Below the pieces are notes generated by a model. It worked only from the letters and a program-made list of their open reading frames with translations, had not been told where the DNA came from and made no database searches. From Helicobacteraceae bacterium (GTDB taxonomy: Bacteria > Campylobacterota > Campylobacteria > Campylobacterales > Sulfurimonadaceae): a stretch of 58,279 bases of DNA. Position 1 is the first letter of the stretch. Each line of letters begins with the position of its first letter. The stretch spans positions 1 through 58,279 of the forward strand of contig CANMJR010000015.1 of NCBI GenBank assembly GCA_947498025.1. Direction: 5' to 3'. This document shows, one piece after another, positions 43,473 to 53,116 of the stretch. Position numbers and translations under genes: made by a program.

Positions 43473-44261
43473 TTACTTTACTCCCCTCTCTTTTGCTTTC
43501 TTATTTTCTTCTTTCATAAATGTAAAAAGAGCTGAATATTCGCTTCTTGTTAAAAATCTTGTTTTGCCTGTCGGAAGATTGTTTAACTCAACCTCCGCAA
43601 AACTGATTCGCTTGAGGTCGGCTACTTCCGCACCGAAATGTGCAAAGAATCTTCTGATTTCACGGTTTTGACCCTCAGCGATAGCTATTTTTAAAATAGA
43701 GTAGTTGTGTTCGCTTTTTTGTATTTTATAGCCCAAAAAAGGTGCGAAAGTCATAGATGTAATTGTGCTATGAGAGTGCCCTCCGGCAGATGCATCTTCA
43801 AGTTCTAAGCCGTTTTGCATCGCTCCCTCCATTTCGTTGGTAACAGGACCTTTTATTTTTACCTTGTAGATTCTTTCTAAGTTGGAAGTCATGAGAGCAG
43901 TTGCAATTTTTGAAGCATCTGTCAGAAGCAAAACTCCCTCGGTTGCATAGTCAAGTCTTCCAACCGGAACAAAGTGTTTGTACTGTTTGTCGAGTGTATC
44001 GTAAATTGTTCTTCTCCCTTTTGGGTCTGTTTTTGTTACAAGCTCGCCCTTTGGTTTGTTATAAACAATAACCGTGTATTTATCCTGTGGGGTTACCGGC
44101 TTTCCGCTTATGTAAACCACATCTTTTTTTTCATCCACTTGCGTTGCCGGATTGTCCTGTATTTCGCCGTTTATTCTTACATAACCGCTCTGGATAGCAG
44201 CGTCTGCTTCGCGTCTTGAGTAGCTCGAATTGTGAGCAATATATTTGTTTAATCGCATCAT
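43473..44261 (-). CDS. rRNA pseudouridine synthase, RsuA/RluB family
   Basis: A 262-residue pseudouridine synthase. An N-terminal S4 RNA-binding domain (RLNKYIAHNSSYSRREAD, residues 3-50) precedes the catalytic domain with Asp104 in VGRLDYATEGVLLLT. RluB (23S rRNA) is the most likely member; RluE/F and RsuA cannot be excluded. The start overlaps the kdsD stop (TAATG). Confidence 0.88.
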   Translation of the reverse strand: MMRLNKYIAHNSSYSRREADAAIQSGYVRINGEIQDNPATQVDEKKDVVYISGKPVTPQDKYTVIVYNKPKGELVTKTDPKGRRTIYDTLDKQYKHFVPVGRLDYATEGVLLLTDASKIATALMTSNLERIYKVKIKGPVTNEMEGAMQNGLELEDASAGGHSHSTITSMTFAPFLGYKIQKSEHNYSILKIAIAEGQNREIRRFFAHFGAEVADLKRISFAEVELNNLPTGKTRFLTRSEYSALFTFMKEENKKAKERGVK

Positions 44262-45223
44262 TATGATATGCCTTTTTCGATTAAAGTGTGAATATGAAGC
44301 ACACCTTTTATCTTTTTATTTTTATCTGTAATTACTAAAAGTTGTATTTTTTTCTCTTCTATAAGAACCAGTGCTTCGCTTGCTAACATGTTTTCATCTT
44401 CGCATGTCGTAGGATTTTTTGTTGCATACTCCAAAACATTCGCTTCTAGGGAGAAGTCATCTCTCAAAAGTGCGCGGCGAATATCGCCGTCACTTATCAG
44501 TGCCACAAGTCTCTCTTGTTCATCTACGACCAAAACTGTACCTAGACGCCCATGACTTATTTCAAGAATCGCATCTTTTACTTTAGTTTCTCTACCGACA
44601 ATCGGTAAATCTTTGGTTCGCATGAGGTTACTTACTTTTACAAACAATTTTTTACCCAAAGCTCCACCGGGATGAAATGAGGCAAAATCACTCTTCTTAA
44701 AATCTTTTGCCCGCATGAGACAAACCGCAAGAGCATCGCCTAAAGCCAAAGTAAGAGTGGTGGAACTTGTTGGCGCAATATCTAGGGGACAAGCCTCTTT
44801 TTCAACCACCACAGCAATAACCAAATCGCTAAATCTGCCAAGCGTAGAGTTTGAATCTCTTGTCATGCCGATAATCGGAGTGCCAAATCTTTTGATGTGA
44901 GGCAAAATGGAGCTGAGCTCTTCACTCTCTCCGCTGTAGCTGATGGCAATCACTGCGTCATCCTTGCTAATCATCCCCAAATCGCCATGAAGTGCCTCTG
45001 TAGGGTGAAGAAAAAAGCTGGGAGTTCCGGTAGAAGCAAAAGTTGCAGCCATCTTTGCACCGATAAGCCCACTCTTTCCAACACCGGTAACTATAAGTTT
45101 ACCTTTGCATGAGAGTATAAGCTCCACGACATCTGCAAAAACATCATTCATGTTTTTTGAGGCATTAAGTAGAGCCGATGCTTCAATATTTAAAGTTTCT
45201 TGTGCAATCTCTTTGTAATTCAT
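44261..45223 (-). CDS. kdsD: Arabinose-5-phosphate isomerase (KdsD/KpsF) with CBS pair
   Basis: A 320-residue SIS-CBS protein. The SIS domain (about 1-190) has VTGVGKSGLIGAKMAATFASTG and HPTEALHGDLG. Two CBS motifs follow, e.g. LVALISDGDIRRALLRDD. It makes arabinose-5-phosphate for Kdo, needed for LPS. A three-gene run with the pseudouridine synthase and rarA follows. Confidence 0.92.
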   Translation of the reverse strand: MNYKEIAQETLNIEASALLNASKNMNDVFADVVELILSCKGKLIVTGVGKSGLIGAKMAATFASTGTPSFFLHPTEALHGDLGMISKDDAVIAISYSGESEELSSILPHIKRFGTPIIGMTRDSNSTLGRFSDLVIAVVVEKEACPLDIAPTSSTTLTLALGDALAVCLMRAKDFKKSDFASFHPGGALGKKLFVKVSNLMRTKDLPIVGRETKVKDAILEISHGRLGTVLVVDEQERLVALISDGDIRRALLRDDFSLEANVLEYATKNPTTCEDENMLASEALVLIEEKKIQLLVITDKNKKIKGVLHIHTLIEKGIS

Positions 45224-45339
45224 AGCGAAATTATATCTTTTTTAGCTTCATATTTATCGTTTTTATCGTTAGATAGAACATACATTTGATTAGAAAAATC
45301 AATAGAGATAGAATGTTTGTTAAAAATTAATTCGATATC

Positions 45340-45367
45340 ATAACCGTGCTCAAATTGTCACGGTTAT
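45340..45367. terminator. Hairpin downstream of the outer-membrane protein gene
   Basis: ATAACCGTG (45340-45348) pairs with CACGGTTAT (45359-45367), a 9-bp stem. On the minus strand it follows the gene at 45419-46480. There is no immediate T-tract, so it is a possible terminator only. Confidence 0.4.
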
Positions 45368-45418
45368 TATAGCTTGCGCCAAAAACTTGGTTATACGCAC
45401 AAAAGTTGAGTAATACTA

Positions 45419-46480
45419 TTAATATCCTCTCAAATAATATCTGATCCCGACACCGATAGAAGTTTTATCCTCATGCTTGATTTCAGACCTTGCTCCCGCT
45501 GATGCAAGATTCGTTACAAAACCAAATTTTTGATAAGAAAGGACAGATACAACACTCCAATTTTTATATATGTGATGTTCTATTCCCGATTCGATTCCAT
45601 ACATCACAGATGATAATGCCGTATCTTTGGCTTGAGAAATTAGAAGCGGATCTTCCTGCCAATTCAAATTACTTATACCGAAAGAGACTCCTATAAAAGG
45701 ATTTAAATACGTCTTAAATTGATAATCCAAATTCATGTATAAGCTGTCTAACGCAATATCATCCAGATTCACCCTTTCATAATCGGCAGATAGAATATAG
45801 TCATCTATTTTCATCCCTATTTCGAATGAGCCGGATAATGCGCTTTTGTCCGGTTCTGAGTTTAAAGTCATTAAACCTATGTTGTCTTTTTTATTGACAC
45901 CGAGTGCATTATAAGCTAATTTAGCACCTATGAAAGAGGCAAATCCCTCTTCTACCCTAGGAACTGTTACTTCATTATTAGCGTTCGTATCATCTTTTTG
46001 TATAGAATCTATTTGCGAACTTACGAGAACTTCGGTCTGTTTATCCTGAGCAATGATGATGTTTGTATCTATGTTTTCAACATGTACTTCATCTTGTATT
46101 TGCGGATTCTCTTTTAATGAATCTTTTGTTTCTATCTTTTTTTCTGTTTTTTCATTTATCTTTGGACTATCTGCATGAACAGGCATTAAATTTTCATACT
46201 TTTTTTTACTTTTTTTACTAAAATCCAAATATTCGCACAAGACATATCCCCTTGATGTTTCACACCATGACGAACCCTTGATATTTATCCGACGAATCAC
46301 ATCAATATCCTCTCCTTTTACAAGCGTACCCACGAGATCGCTTTTATTGGAGGGACTTACTCTAACCTTGGCATTTCCTTTAGAAATAGCAACGGATGAC
46401 TTTTCCGATTTTATGGCAGCTTGCATGCTGCCGACTGCAAAGATTAAAACAAAACCGACTTTTACTAAACTTTTAAACAT
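45419..46480 (-). CDS. SH3-domain outer-membrane beta-barrel protein
   Basis: A 353-residue exported protein. Signal peptide 1-22 (ending SMQAAIKS). Residues ~28-85 are a bacterial SH3-like domain (NAKVRVSPSNKSDLVGTLVKG) that usually binds peptidoglycan or peptides. A charged linker follows (~90-175). The C-terminal ~175 residues alternate polar and hydrophobic residues like an eight-stranded barrel and end in IRYYLRGY. It could tether the outer membrane to the wall, as OmpA does; that is inference. Confidence 0.75.
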   Translation of the reverse strand: MFKSLVKVGFVLIFAVGSMQAAIKSEKSSVAISKGNAKVRVSPSNKSDLVGTLVKGEDIDVIRRINIKGSSWCETSRGYVLCEYLDFSKKSKKKYENLMPVHADSPKINEKTEKKIETKDSLKENPQIQDEVHVENIDTNIIIAQDKQTEVLVSSQIDSIQKDDTNANNEVTVPRVEEGFASFIGAKLAYNALGVNKKDNIGLMTLNSEPDKSALSGSFEIGMKIDDYILSADYERVNLDDIALDSLYMNLDYQFKTYLNPFIGVSFGISNLNWQEDPLLISQAKDTALSSVMYGIESGIEHHIYKNWSVVSVLSYQKFGFVTNLASAGARSEIKHEDKTSIGVGIRYYLRGY

Positions 46481-46534
46481 TTCCTTCTCTCCTTATTTTT
46501 AAACCCAAAACTTAAATTTAAAAGATAGTTATCC

Positions 46535-46780
46535 CTACTTTTTTTCAAGTGTTGCCGTTCCTTTTATAAGTTTTGCTACTCTTGATCCGTCTTCAAATAT
46601 AAGCGTTAAAGTTACATTTGCATCTTCCGAAGTAGGGGTGATGATATCACCGCCGCTTACCGTATAGTTTTGGTCTATGACCATATGTATCGTTTTGTCA
46701 AAACTGCCTTCTCCGTTCCCACAGCCGATAAATGCTATAGATCCCAAAACAATCAGTAATTTAGTTATTATGTTTTTCAT
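46535..46780 (-). CDS. Small lipoprotein
   Basis: An 81-residue protein. Signal peptide with lipobox FIGC (Cys20) then GNGEGSFDKT. The mature part is beta-rich with no known domain (VTLTLIFEDGSRVAKLIKG). It lies between the giant NHL/Ig protein and the beta-barrel protein on the same strand, so it may be part of the same surface system. Confidence 0.72.
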   Translation of the reverse strand: MKNIITKLLIVLGSIAFIGCGNGEGSFDKTIHMVIDQNYTVSGGDIITPTSEDANVTLTLIFEDGSRVAKLIKGTATLEKK

Positions 46781-46846
46781 TTTTATTTTCCTTTTTTAAT
46801 TGCATGTTGCTCTCAATCCTTGCTAACGCGTTGCGCTTGGTTGGTA

Positions 46847-49800
46847 CTAGGATCCCATGTTACTGATATCACTAGCCTGCTGTTTGGTGTTCGGAATTAT
46901 GAAAGACTGCCCGTTAGGAATGGTGCTAGTCACACCCCTAGTTGTAACTACTACCGAGTTTCCGGATACAGAGGTTGATATACTGCCGTTTGTATAAGTA
47001 CAAATCATTTCCAAATCAGTAGGATCTGTAGTAACAGTTACTCTACAATTTAATGTCCCCATGGTAGAATAAGTATTGGTCTGGGCCGTAACTGTAGTGC
47101 TAGTACCTTCAATAGTTGTTGTTGTCCCAGGTATTTGAGAAGTTATAACGGCTGTGCTGTTGTTTGTAACAGTCGTAGTCTGATCTGCGGTTATTGTTGC
47201 AGTAGTAGTACCCTGAGTTAAAGATACGCCGGTATTATTTACAACAGCATTCCCTCCGTTTGTAGATTGTGACGTTGTAGCCGTACCGCCCGCACTTTGG
47301 CTAATTTGCGTAAAACCGGAGTCGGCTTGTGTTGCGGTTGCAGTTGTCGGCAAATTATCACTTCCCACTGTAGTAGCCGTAATTTTAGTTGTGCCGTTAT
47401 TACTTGTTTGTGAAACAGCCACACTAGCCGTGAGAGTTCCTTTTGGCGTCGTAACGGTAGTCGATGACGGCACACTGTCATTAACACTCAAATTAAAAGT
47501 TTGTTCCACTTCATTTGTGCCGTCACCGGCAACAAGCGTGATAAAGTAACTTCCGACCGCATTGACCGTACCGCTAAGTTTTAATGTTTGGTAGTATTTT
47601 TTAATAGCATGATTTTCTGTATCAGCAATATAAACATTGCCGCTCTTATCTACTGCTATTCCTTGAGGGAAATTTAAACCACTGCCAACCAGAGTGCTCA
47701 CACTCGTTCCGTCAAACTTTTTTATTGCTTTGTTAACTGTATCAGCGATATAAACATTGCCGTTGTTATCAACTGCTACTCCTCTAGGATATCCTAAACC
47801 ACTGCCAACCAGAGTGCTCACACTCGTTCCGTCAAACTTTTTAATTGTATTCTTATCTTTATCAGCGATATAAACATTGCCGCTATTATCAACTGCTACT
47901 CCTCTAGGATATCCTACATCACTGCCAGCCAGAATGCTCACAATACCACTCGTTCCGTCAAACTTTTTTATTACTTCGTCATCTTCATCAGCGATATAGA
48001 CATTGCCGCTCTTATCTACTGCTACTCCTGTAGGGAATTTTAAACCACTGCCAATCAGAGTGCTCACACTCGTTCCGTCAAACTTTTTTATTGCTTTGTT
48101 ACCTGTATCAGCGATATAGACATTACCGCTCTTATCTACTGCTACTCCTAGAGGGGAGTTTAAACCACTGCCAACCAGAGTGCTCACGCTCGTTCCGTCA
48201 AACTTTTTTATTGCATCGTTATTTGAATCAGCGATATAGACATTACCGCTGTCATCTACGGCTACTCCTCTAGGATAGCTTAAGCCGCTCACTATCGTCT
48301 CAATATTATTCGCCGACTGCAAAGTAATACCGTCCGGTAAAGTTGTTCCCTCTTTTACTTTCCAAGTGATAGTTTTACCGGTTCTACTTTTTGCGAGAGG
48401 AAAATAAAGATACGGTGAATCGACCGCCATACTCAAAACAGGTGTGCTGGTTATCTCAATTTCTACGGTTTTTACCGTAATCGTAAAGTCATGGATTGTT
48501 GAGAGTGCTCCATCGCTTACACTGAGAGAGACGGTATTTGAGCCCACATCAGAGCTTGTCGGTTTGCCTGAAAGTTTGGTTATTCCATTTGTTGTCGTAA
48601 GTTTTAGCCAGCTAGGCAGTGTGCTGCTCCATGTGAGAGTATCGCCGTTACTGTCTATTGCTCCTAGGATATATTCATATTCCACCGCCGTATTTGCCGT
48701 TGTGATAGCCGTGCTTGTAACAATCGGTGCTACATTCGTAACAATCGCAGGGACAGTCAGTGTAAATGTTTGCTCATCGCTTCCGCCTTTGTCGTCGCTT
48801 ACTACTAAAGTGATAGAGTAAACTCCGGCTTTTGTAGGTGTACCGCTTAGTTGAGGGGTCGGAGTAAACTTTTTAATTGCTTTATTATCTGTATCAGCTA
48901 TATAAACATTGCCGTTCTTATCTACTGCTACACCATAAGGATGTAGTAAACCACTGTCAACCAGAGTGCTCATACTATTAGTAAGTATGTCAAACTTTTT
49001 AATGGCATTATTCTGTGAATCAGCGATATAAACATTGCCGCTTTTATCTACTGCTACACCAAAAGAGCGTTGCAAATCACTTCCAACCAGAGTGCTCGCA
49101 CTTTTAGTAAGTATGTCAAACTTTTTTATTGCATTGTTCCTTGTATCTGCAATATAGACATTGCCGCTTTTATCTACTGCTACACCCATAGGGAGCTGTA
49201 AACCACGGTCAACCAGAGTACTAATAGTATTAGTAAGTATGTCGTACTTTTTAATGGCATTATTATGTGAATCAGCGATATAAACATTACCGCTGTTATC
49301 TACTGCTGCACCATAAGGCGTATTTAAACCACTTTCAACCAGAGTGCTTATAGTATTGGTAAGTATGTCAAACTTTTTAACTGTATTAGCAGCTGCATCA
49401 ACGATATAAATGTGACCGCTGTTATCTACTGCTATACCAAAAGGAGTAATAGTTGAATCGCTAACCAAAGTACTACTTTGTCCATTCGATAATGTAACTC
49501 CTGCAGGTAAAACAGTTCCCTCTTTTAGACTCCATGTGAGAGCGTCACCGTCTGAATCTATTGCACTTAGCATATACTGATAGAGCGTATCTATGGTACC
49601 TTTTGTAACTGCCGTACTTGTAATAACAGGGGCATCATTGGCACCGATAATAGAGATATTGAAATATTTACTCACCGGGTCGGTAGTTGAGTTACTAGCG
49701 ATACAAATGTTATACGAAGATTTGCTTTCATAATCAAACACGCCGTTGGCTACTAGCTGTACTCCATCCATGTGAATGCTAAAGTTGGCATCATCGCTCC

Positions 49801-50647
49801 CGCCGCAAAAGGTGTATCGGTTAGTAAGTCCGTCGGTTGTAGAAAATGTTCCTATGATTGCACCTTGTAGGTTGTTCTCAGCTAGAGTGCTTTTTGAGAG
49901 GTTTATATCTGTTTTGCTGAATTTTACGGATTTTGAATCGGTAGCAGAAGTTACTTTTGTTCCGATATTTCCGGCCATGTCGCTATAGTCGATGCTAAAT
50001 GAAAGGTCTCCCTCTATATCGGCATCCGTTAGCGTATAAATAGCCATATAATTTCCTTGAGCCATTGTCGCAGTTACCGCATGCCCTGCTATCGTGACTG
50101 TCGGGGTCTGAATTGTTTCACTTGCCGTCAAGCTGACATAAACTTTTTCGCCTGTCTTGAGTTTGTAAATAGTAGTGCTATTTTGCAAACCGAAAATGGT
50201 TACCGGATTTAAAGTCGGAGCCGTCTTATCGAATGATACAGAGGAAGAATTGGTAGTAGCCGATGCGGCTGTTCCGGCATTTTCTGCACTATCTTTATAC
50301 GAGATGTTAAAAGCTACTGTGCCTTCCGTATCCGCGCTCGTAAGCTTATAACTTGCCGAATAATTTCCGCTTAGCGTAGCAGTTCTTCCTGCTATCGTGA
50401 CTGTCGGAGTCTGAATTGTTTCACTTGCCGTAAAACTAACCGTAACGGTATCTCCTACTTTTGCTTTGGAGGTGTTATTATTATCTGAAGATATCGCTAC
50501 CGAAGTAAGTGTCGGGCTTGTGTTATCCACAGGTGCTGCCGATGCTGCCGGCGGTGAATAAGAATAATCATAACCATAAACTCCCATGCCGTAAAGCAAG
50601 ACAAAAGGTGCTACAACTCTTTTAAAAAAAAACGCTATTTTGAACAT
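46847..50647 (-). CDS. Large secreted NHL/Ig-domain protein
   Basis: A 1266-residue exported protein (signal peptide ~1-26). In order: two Ig-like bacterial repeats (~43-245, both with ETIQTPTVTIAG); a cadherin-like module (LSKSTLAENNLQG); a putative-Ig (He_PIG) module from APVITST; five NHL repeats (~399-594); a closing He_PIG strand LSGTPTKAGVYSITLV; another Ig module; a further He_PIG opening (LPDGITLQS); six NHL repeats (~786-1017); closing LSGTVNAVGSYFITLV; then a Thr/Ser-rich tail. NHL arrays form beta-propellers that bind ligands. No sorting signal is seen. It starts with GAGGG before the ATG. Confidence 0.85.
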   Translation of the reverse strand: MFKIAFFFKRVVAPFVLLYGMGVYGYDYSYSPPAASAAPVDNTSPTLTSVAISSDNNNTSKAKVGDTVTVSFTASETIQTPTVTIAGRTATLSGNYSASYKLTSADTEGTVAFNISYKDSAENAGTAASATTNSSSVSFDKTAPTLNPVTIFGLQNSTTIYKLKTGEKVYVSLTASETIQTPTVTIAGHAVTATMAQGNYMAIYTLTDADIEGDLSFSIDYSDMAGNIGTKVTSATDSKSVKFSKTDINLSKSTLAENNLQGAIIGTFSTTDGLTNRYTFCGGSDDANFSIHMDGVQLVANGVFDYESKSSYNICIASNSTTDPVSKYFNISIIGANDAPVITSTAVTKGTIDTLYQYMLSAIDSDGDALTWSLKEGTVLPAGVTLSNGQSSTLVSDSTITPFGIAVDNSGHIYIVDAAANTVKKFDILTNTISTLVESGLNTPYGAAVDNSGNVYIADSHNNAIKKYDILTNTISTLVDRGLQLPMGVAVDKSGNVYIADTRNNAIKKFDILTKSASTLVGSDLQRSFGVAVDKSGNVYIADSQNNAIKKFDILTNSMSTLVDSGLLHPYGVAVDKNGNVYIADTDNKAIKKFTPTPQLSGTPTKAGVYSITLVVSDDKGGSDEQTFTLTVPAIVTNVAPIVTSTAITTANTAVEYEYILGAIDSNGDTLTWSSTLPSWLKLTTTNGITKLSGKPTSSDVGSNTVSLSVSDGALSTIHDFTITVKTVEIEITSTPVLSMAVDSPYLYFPLAKSRTGKTITWKVKEGTTLPDGITLQSANNIETIVSGLSYPRGVAVDDSGNVYIADSNNDAIKKFDGTSVSTLVGSGLNSPLGVAVDKSGNVYIADTGNKAIKKFDGTSVSTLIGSGLKFPTGVAVDKSGNVYIADEDDEVIKKFDGTSGIVSILAGSDVGYPRGVAVDNSGNVYIADKDKNTIKKFDGTSVSTLVGSGLGYPRGVAVDNNGNVYIADTVNKAIKKFDGTSVSTLVGSGLNFPQGIAVDKSGNVYIADTENHAIKKYYQTLKLSGTVNAVGSYFITLVAGDGTNEVEQTFNLSVNDSVPSSTTVTTPKGTLTASVAVSQTSNNGTTKITATTVGSDNLPTTATATQADSGFTQISQSAGGTATTSQSTNGGNAVVNNTGVSLTQGTTTATITADQTTTVTNNSTAVITSQIPGTTTTIEGTSTTVTAQTNTYSTMGTLNCRVTVTTDPTDLEMICTYTNGSISTSVSGNSVVVTTRGVTSTIPNGQSFIIPNTKQQASDISNMGS
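47598..48294 (-). repeat. NHL-coding tandem repeat array B (six units of ~120 bp)
   Basis: Six near-identical units coding for a PxGVAVDxSGNVYIADxxN pattern followed by IKKFDGTSVSTL. DNA identity between units is high, so the number of units may vary by slippage or recombination. One unit has a two-residue insertion. Confidence 0.85.
48868..49470 (-). repeat. NHL-coding tandem repeat array A (five units of ~126 bp)
   Basis: Five units in which IKKFDILTNTISTLV replaces the IKKFDGTSVSTL linker of array B. Within the array the linkers are alike, and between arrays they differ, so each array expanded separately. Confidence 0.82.
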
Positions 50648-50964
50648 CTAACCCTCGTGTGTTTTTATTTTATTAACTTTACCACTATAAGCCCAAAGCC
50701 CATAGTTTTTTTTTCATTTTTAACATCTTGAAAGTACATAGTTGTAATTAGTGAAAGTTAAAATAAAACTATAACAATTTATGTTTCTGTGAAAAAAATG
50801 ACTATTATAATATCAAATCTTTGTTGCAAAACACTCTTTAATATAAATATTTAGAATTCGATGTGATGTTTATAAAAAATATGAGATAACGACACAAGTT
50901 ACCACACATAAAGTTAAAGAAACTTAGAGATATAATAACCACTAAAAAAATTTCGGAGAAAATT
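50648..50964. other. 317-bp divergent intergenic region
   Basis: Very AT-rich DNA between the NHL protein gene (minus) and the P-loop gene (plus). On the plus strand there is TATAAT at 50931-50936 and CGGAG at 50954-50958 before the ATG. I see no RNA gene or repeat. TAAAGTTA at 50909 resembles a sigma-28 -35 box but the spacing to AGATAT is 2 nt short. Confidence 0.55.
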
Positions 50965-51699
50965 ATGAGAAATGTTATAGGAAAATTTGAGAGTAGTATA
51001 AATGCACTGAAACTTGAAGAGCGAGCGCTTCGTTATAATACTCTGATTTTGGCAGAAGAGGGTGCAGGCAAAACGAACCTGGCATGTAAAATAAGAAACT
51101 ATGTTGTTGATAGCGGCGTTGCGACTTTGTACCTTGATTTTGCGGATTCTAATGTGGATGAGATAGAGTCAAGATACAAAGATAAGCATTTTAATTATAT
51201 AAGATTTGATGAGAGTGATGCGTTTAAAATAGAGCTGGATAAATTGATAGCAGATAGAAAACACATTTACATGGCGGTTGATCCTCGCCACTTCTCGAAC
51301 AAAAGAGATATTACAAGTAAACTCACACAAACGCTTCAAACGCAGGGGCTTTTAGAAAATTACTACTACTTTTTTCATGATATAAAAAATTTGGATGGTT
51401 TTTATACAAAATTTGAGGACTTTTTACTTTACATGCTTGGATTCTTAAATCTCAAAAAATATGGTTTTACATTTTTGGCACAGCCGCATGAGATTTTTGA
51501 AAACCCGCAACTCAAACTCCTTTTCACATTTTTGTATCTCGGTAAATGCTCAAACTTGGAGTATTACAACACGGCGCAGCTAAAAACTTTAGCAAAAAAT
51601 GAGTTTTTTCATCAGTACCGAACATCCCACCGTACGCTTCTTTTCAATAATATCATAAGCAATTTAGTCAAAATTGATGAGTATGTCGCAAAAGATTAA
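50965..51699 (+). CDS. P-loop ATPase-like protein of unknown function
   Basis: A 244-residue protein. LILAEEGAGKTNLACKI (residues 27-43) is a Walker A loop with Ala in place of the first Gly. YLDFADSN and IYMAVDPRHFS may be further core strands, the latter ending like a Walker B. The C-terminal half is aromatic-rich and resembles no family I know. It lies 2 bp before the NAD(P)HX repair gene, so co-expressed. It could be an AAA-type regulator or a DNA-associated ATPase. Confidence 0.7.
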   Translation: MRNVIGKFESSINALKLEERALRYNTLILAEEGAGKTNLACKIRNYVVDSGVATLYLDFADSNVDEIESRYKDKHFNYIRFDESDAFKIELDKLIADRKHIYMAVDPRHFSNKRDITSKLTQTLQTQGLLENYYYFFHDIKNLDGFYTKFEDFLLYMLGFLNLKKYGFTFLAQPHEIFENPQLKLLFTFLYLGKCSNLEYYNTAQLKTLAKNEFFHQYRTSHRTLLFNNIISNLVKIDEYVAKD

Positions 51700-51701
51700 A
51701 G

Positions 51702-53093
51702 ATGCAAAAGCTTTTTGATGAGGTTTCATCGCTAGATAAAAGATGCTACGAAAAGTTTGCTTTGAACGAAGATATTTTGATGGAACATGCCGCCAATGGA
51801 ATGGCGGAATTTATCCGTAAAAACTTTGCAAAAGGGTCGTCGGTTATTGTGGCATGTGGAAGTGGCAATAATGGAGCAGACGGTTTGGCATGCGGAAGAA
51901 TTTTGCATGGAGAGTATGCCGTTTCAATCTTCTATGTAAAAGAGCCAAAGTCAAAGATGGCAATTTTGCAAGATAAAAGAGCCAGAAGTGTCGGCATACA
52001 TGAGTGTTTTGAACTTGCAGACTGCGATATTTTAGTCGATGCAGTCGTTGGCACCGGATATGACGGCGAATTCAGTGATGCACTGAAAACTCTTATGGCT
52101 CAACTTAACTCTTTGAAAGCTTTTAAAATAGCCTGCGATATTCCCTCAGGGCTAAAACAAAACGGTGAATGTGCCGATGCATGCTTTACAGCCGATGTGA
52201 CTCTCACAATGGGTGCTTTGAAAAAAAGAATGTTTCTTGACGCCGCAAAAGAGTTTGTCGGCAAAATAGAAGTTTTGGATTTGGGTGTTTCAAGAGCTGT
52301 ATATGAGACAGATAGCTCTTGGAATCTGCTTGATTTGAATGATTTAAAACTTCCTTATCGAACCAAAAAAGATTCTCACAAGGGAAGTTTCGGGCATCTG
52401 GCTCTTATTTGTGGAGATAAATCCGGCGCGAGTATCATGAGTGCAGAGGCTGCTCTGAGATTTGGAGCGGGATTAGTAACTCTTGTAGGTTATGAAGATG
52501 TGCAGGTTCCGCATGCAATAATGTATTCACATGAAACACCTCATAACACAACGGCATTGGCACTTGGCATGGGCTTGGGAGAGGAGTTTAGTGACAAAGA
52601 GTTGAATAAATTTTTAGACAATAATCTTCCTCTCTTGGTGGATGCAGATATTTTTCACATGCCGATACTTACAGATATTTTAAAAAGAGAGAATGTAGTA
52701 TTGACTCCGCATGCCAAAGAGTTTACGGCACTGTTAAAGCAGACAGAAATCGCAGATATAGGCGTTGATGTTTTACAAAAAAACCGTTTCAAATATGTAG
52801 AGCTCTTTTGTCAGAAATTTCCACATGTCACGCTTTTACTCAAAGGTGCAAATGTTATTATTGCAAAAGATGGTGCATTTTTTATAAATCCTCACGGAAC
52901 ACAAGCCTTGGCGAAGGGTGGAAGCGGCGATGTTCTAAGTGGCTTAATCGGCTCACTATTGGCTCAAGGCTATACTCCGCTCGAAGCTGCAAAAAATGGT
53001 TCACTCACACATGTGAGCTTGGCAAGTAAATACAGCGGTGCGGATTTTTCACTTACACCTTATGATTTGATTGACGGCATTGCAAAGTTATAA
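51702..53093 (+). CDS. nnrD: Bifunctional NAD(P)HX epimerase/dehydratase
   Basis: A 463-residue repair enzyme for hydrated NAD(P)H. The N-terminal epimerase (NnrE/YjeF_N, ~1-205) has [16 protein letters not shown] and [10 protein letters not shown]. The C-terminal ADP/ATP-dependent dehydratase (NnrD, ~215-463) has [24 protein letters not shown] and [19 protein letters not shown]. It is preceded closely by the P-loop gene and followed by thiG. Confidence 0.92.
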   Translation: MQKLFDEVSSLDKRCYEKFALNEDILMEHAANGMAEFIRKNFAKGSSVIVACGSGNNGADGLACGRILHGEYAVSIFYVKEPKSKMAILQDKRARSVGIHECFELADCDILVDAVVGTGYDGEFSDALKTLMAQLNSLKAFKIACDIPSGLKQNGECADACFTADVTLTMGALKKRMFLDAAKEFVGKIEVLDLGVSRAVYETDSSWNLLDLNDLKLPYRTKKDSHKGSFGHLALICGDKSGASIMSAEAALRFGAGLVTLVGYEDVQVPHAIMYSHETPHNTTALALGMGLGEEFSDKELNKFLDNNLPLLVDADIFHMPILTDILKRENVVLTPHAKEFTALLKQTEIADIGVDVLQKNRFKYVELFCQKFPHVTLLLKGANVIIAKDGAFFINPHGTQALAKGGSGDVLSGLIGSLLAQGYTPLEAAKNGSLTHVSLASKYSGADFSLTPYDLIDGIAKL

Positions 53094-53116
53094 AATTTAA
53101 AATATCAGGATATAAA

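Noticed and set aside
47598-49470. CRISPR-like repeated DNA
   Set aside because: The repeats are in-frame 120-126 bp coding units for NHL motifs, with no unique spacers and no cas genes.
50909-50933. Sigma-28 promoter before the P-loop gene
   Set aside because: TAAAGTTA and AGATAT are 2 nt too close compared with the flagellin promoter; the TATAAT box explains the site better.
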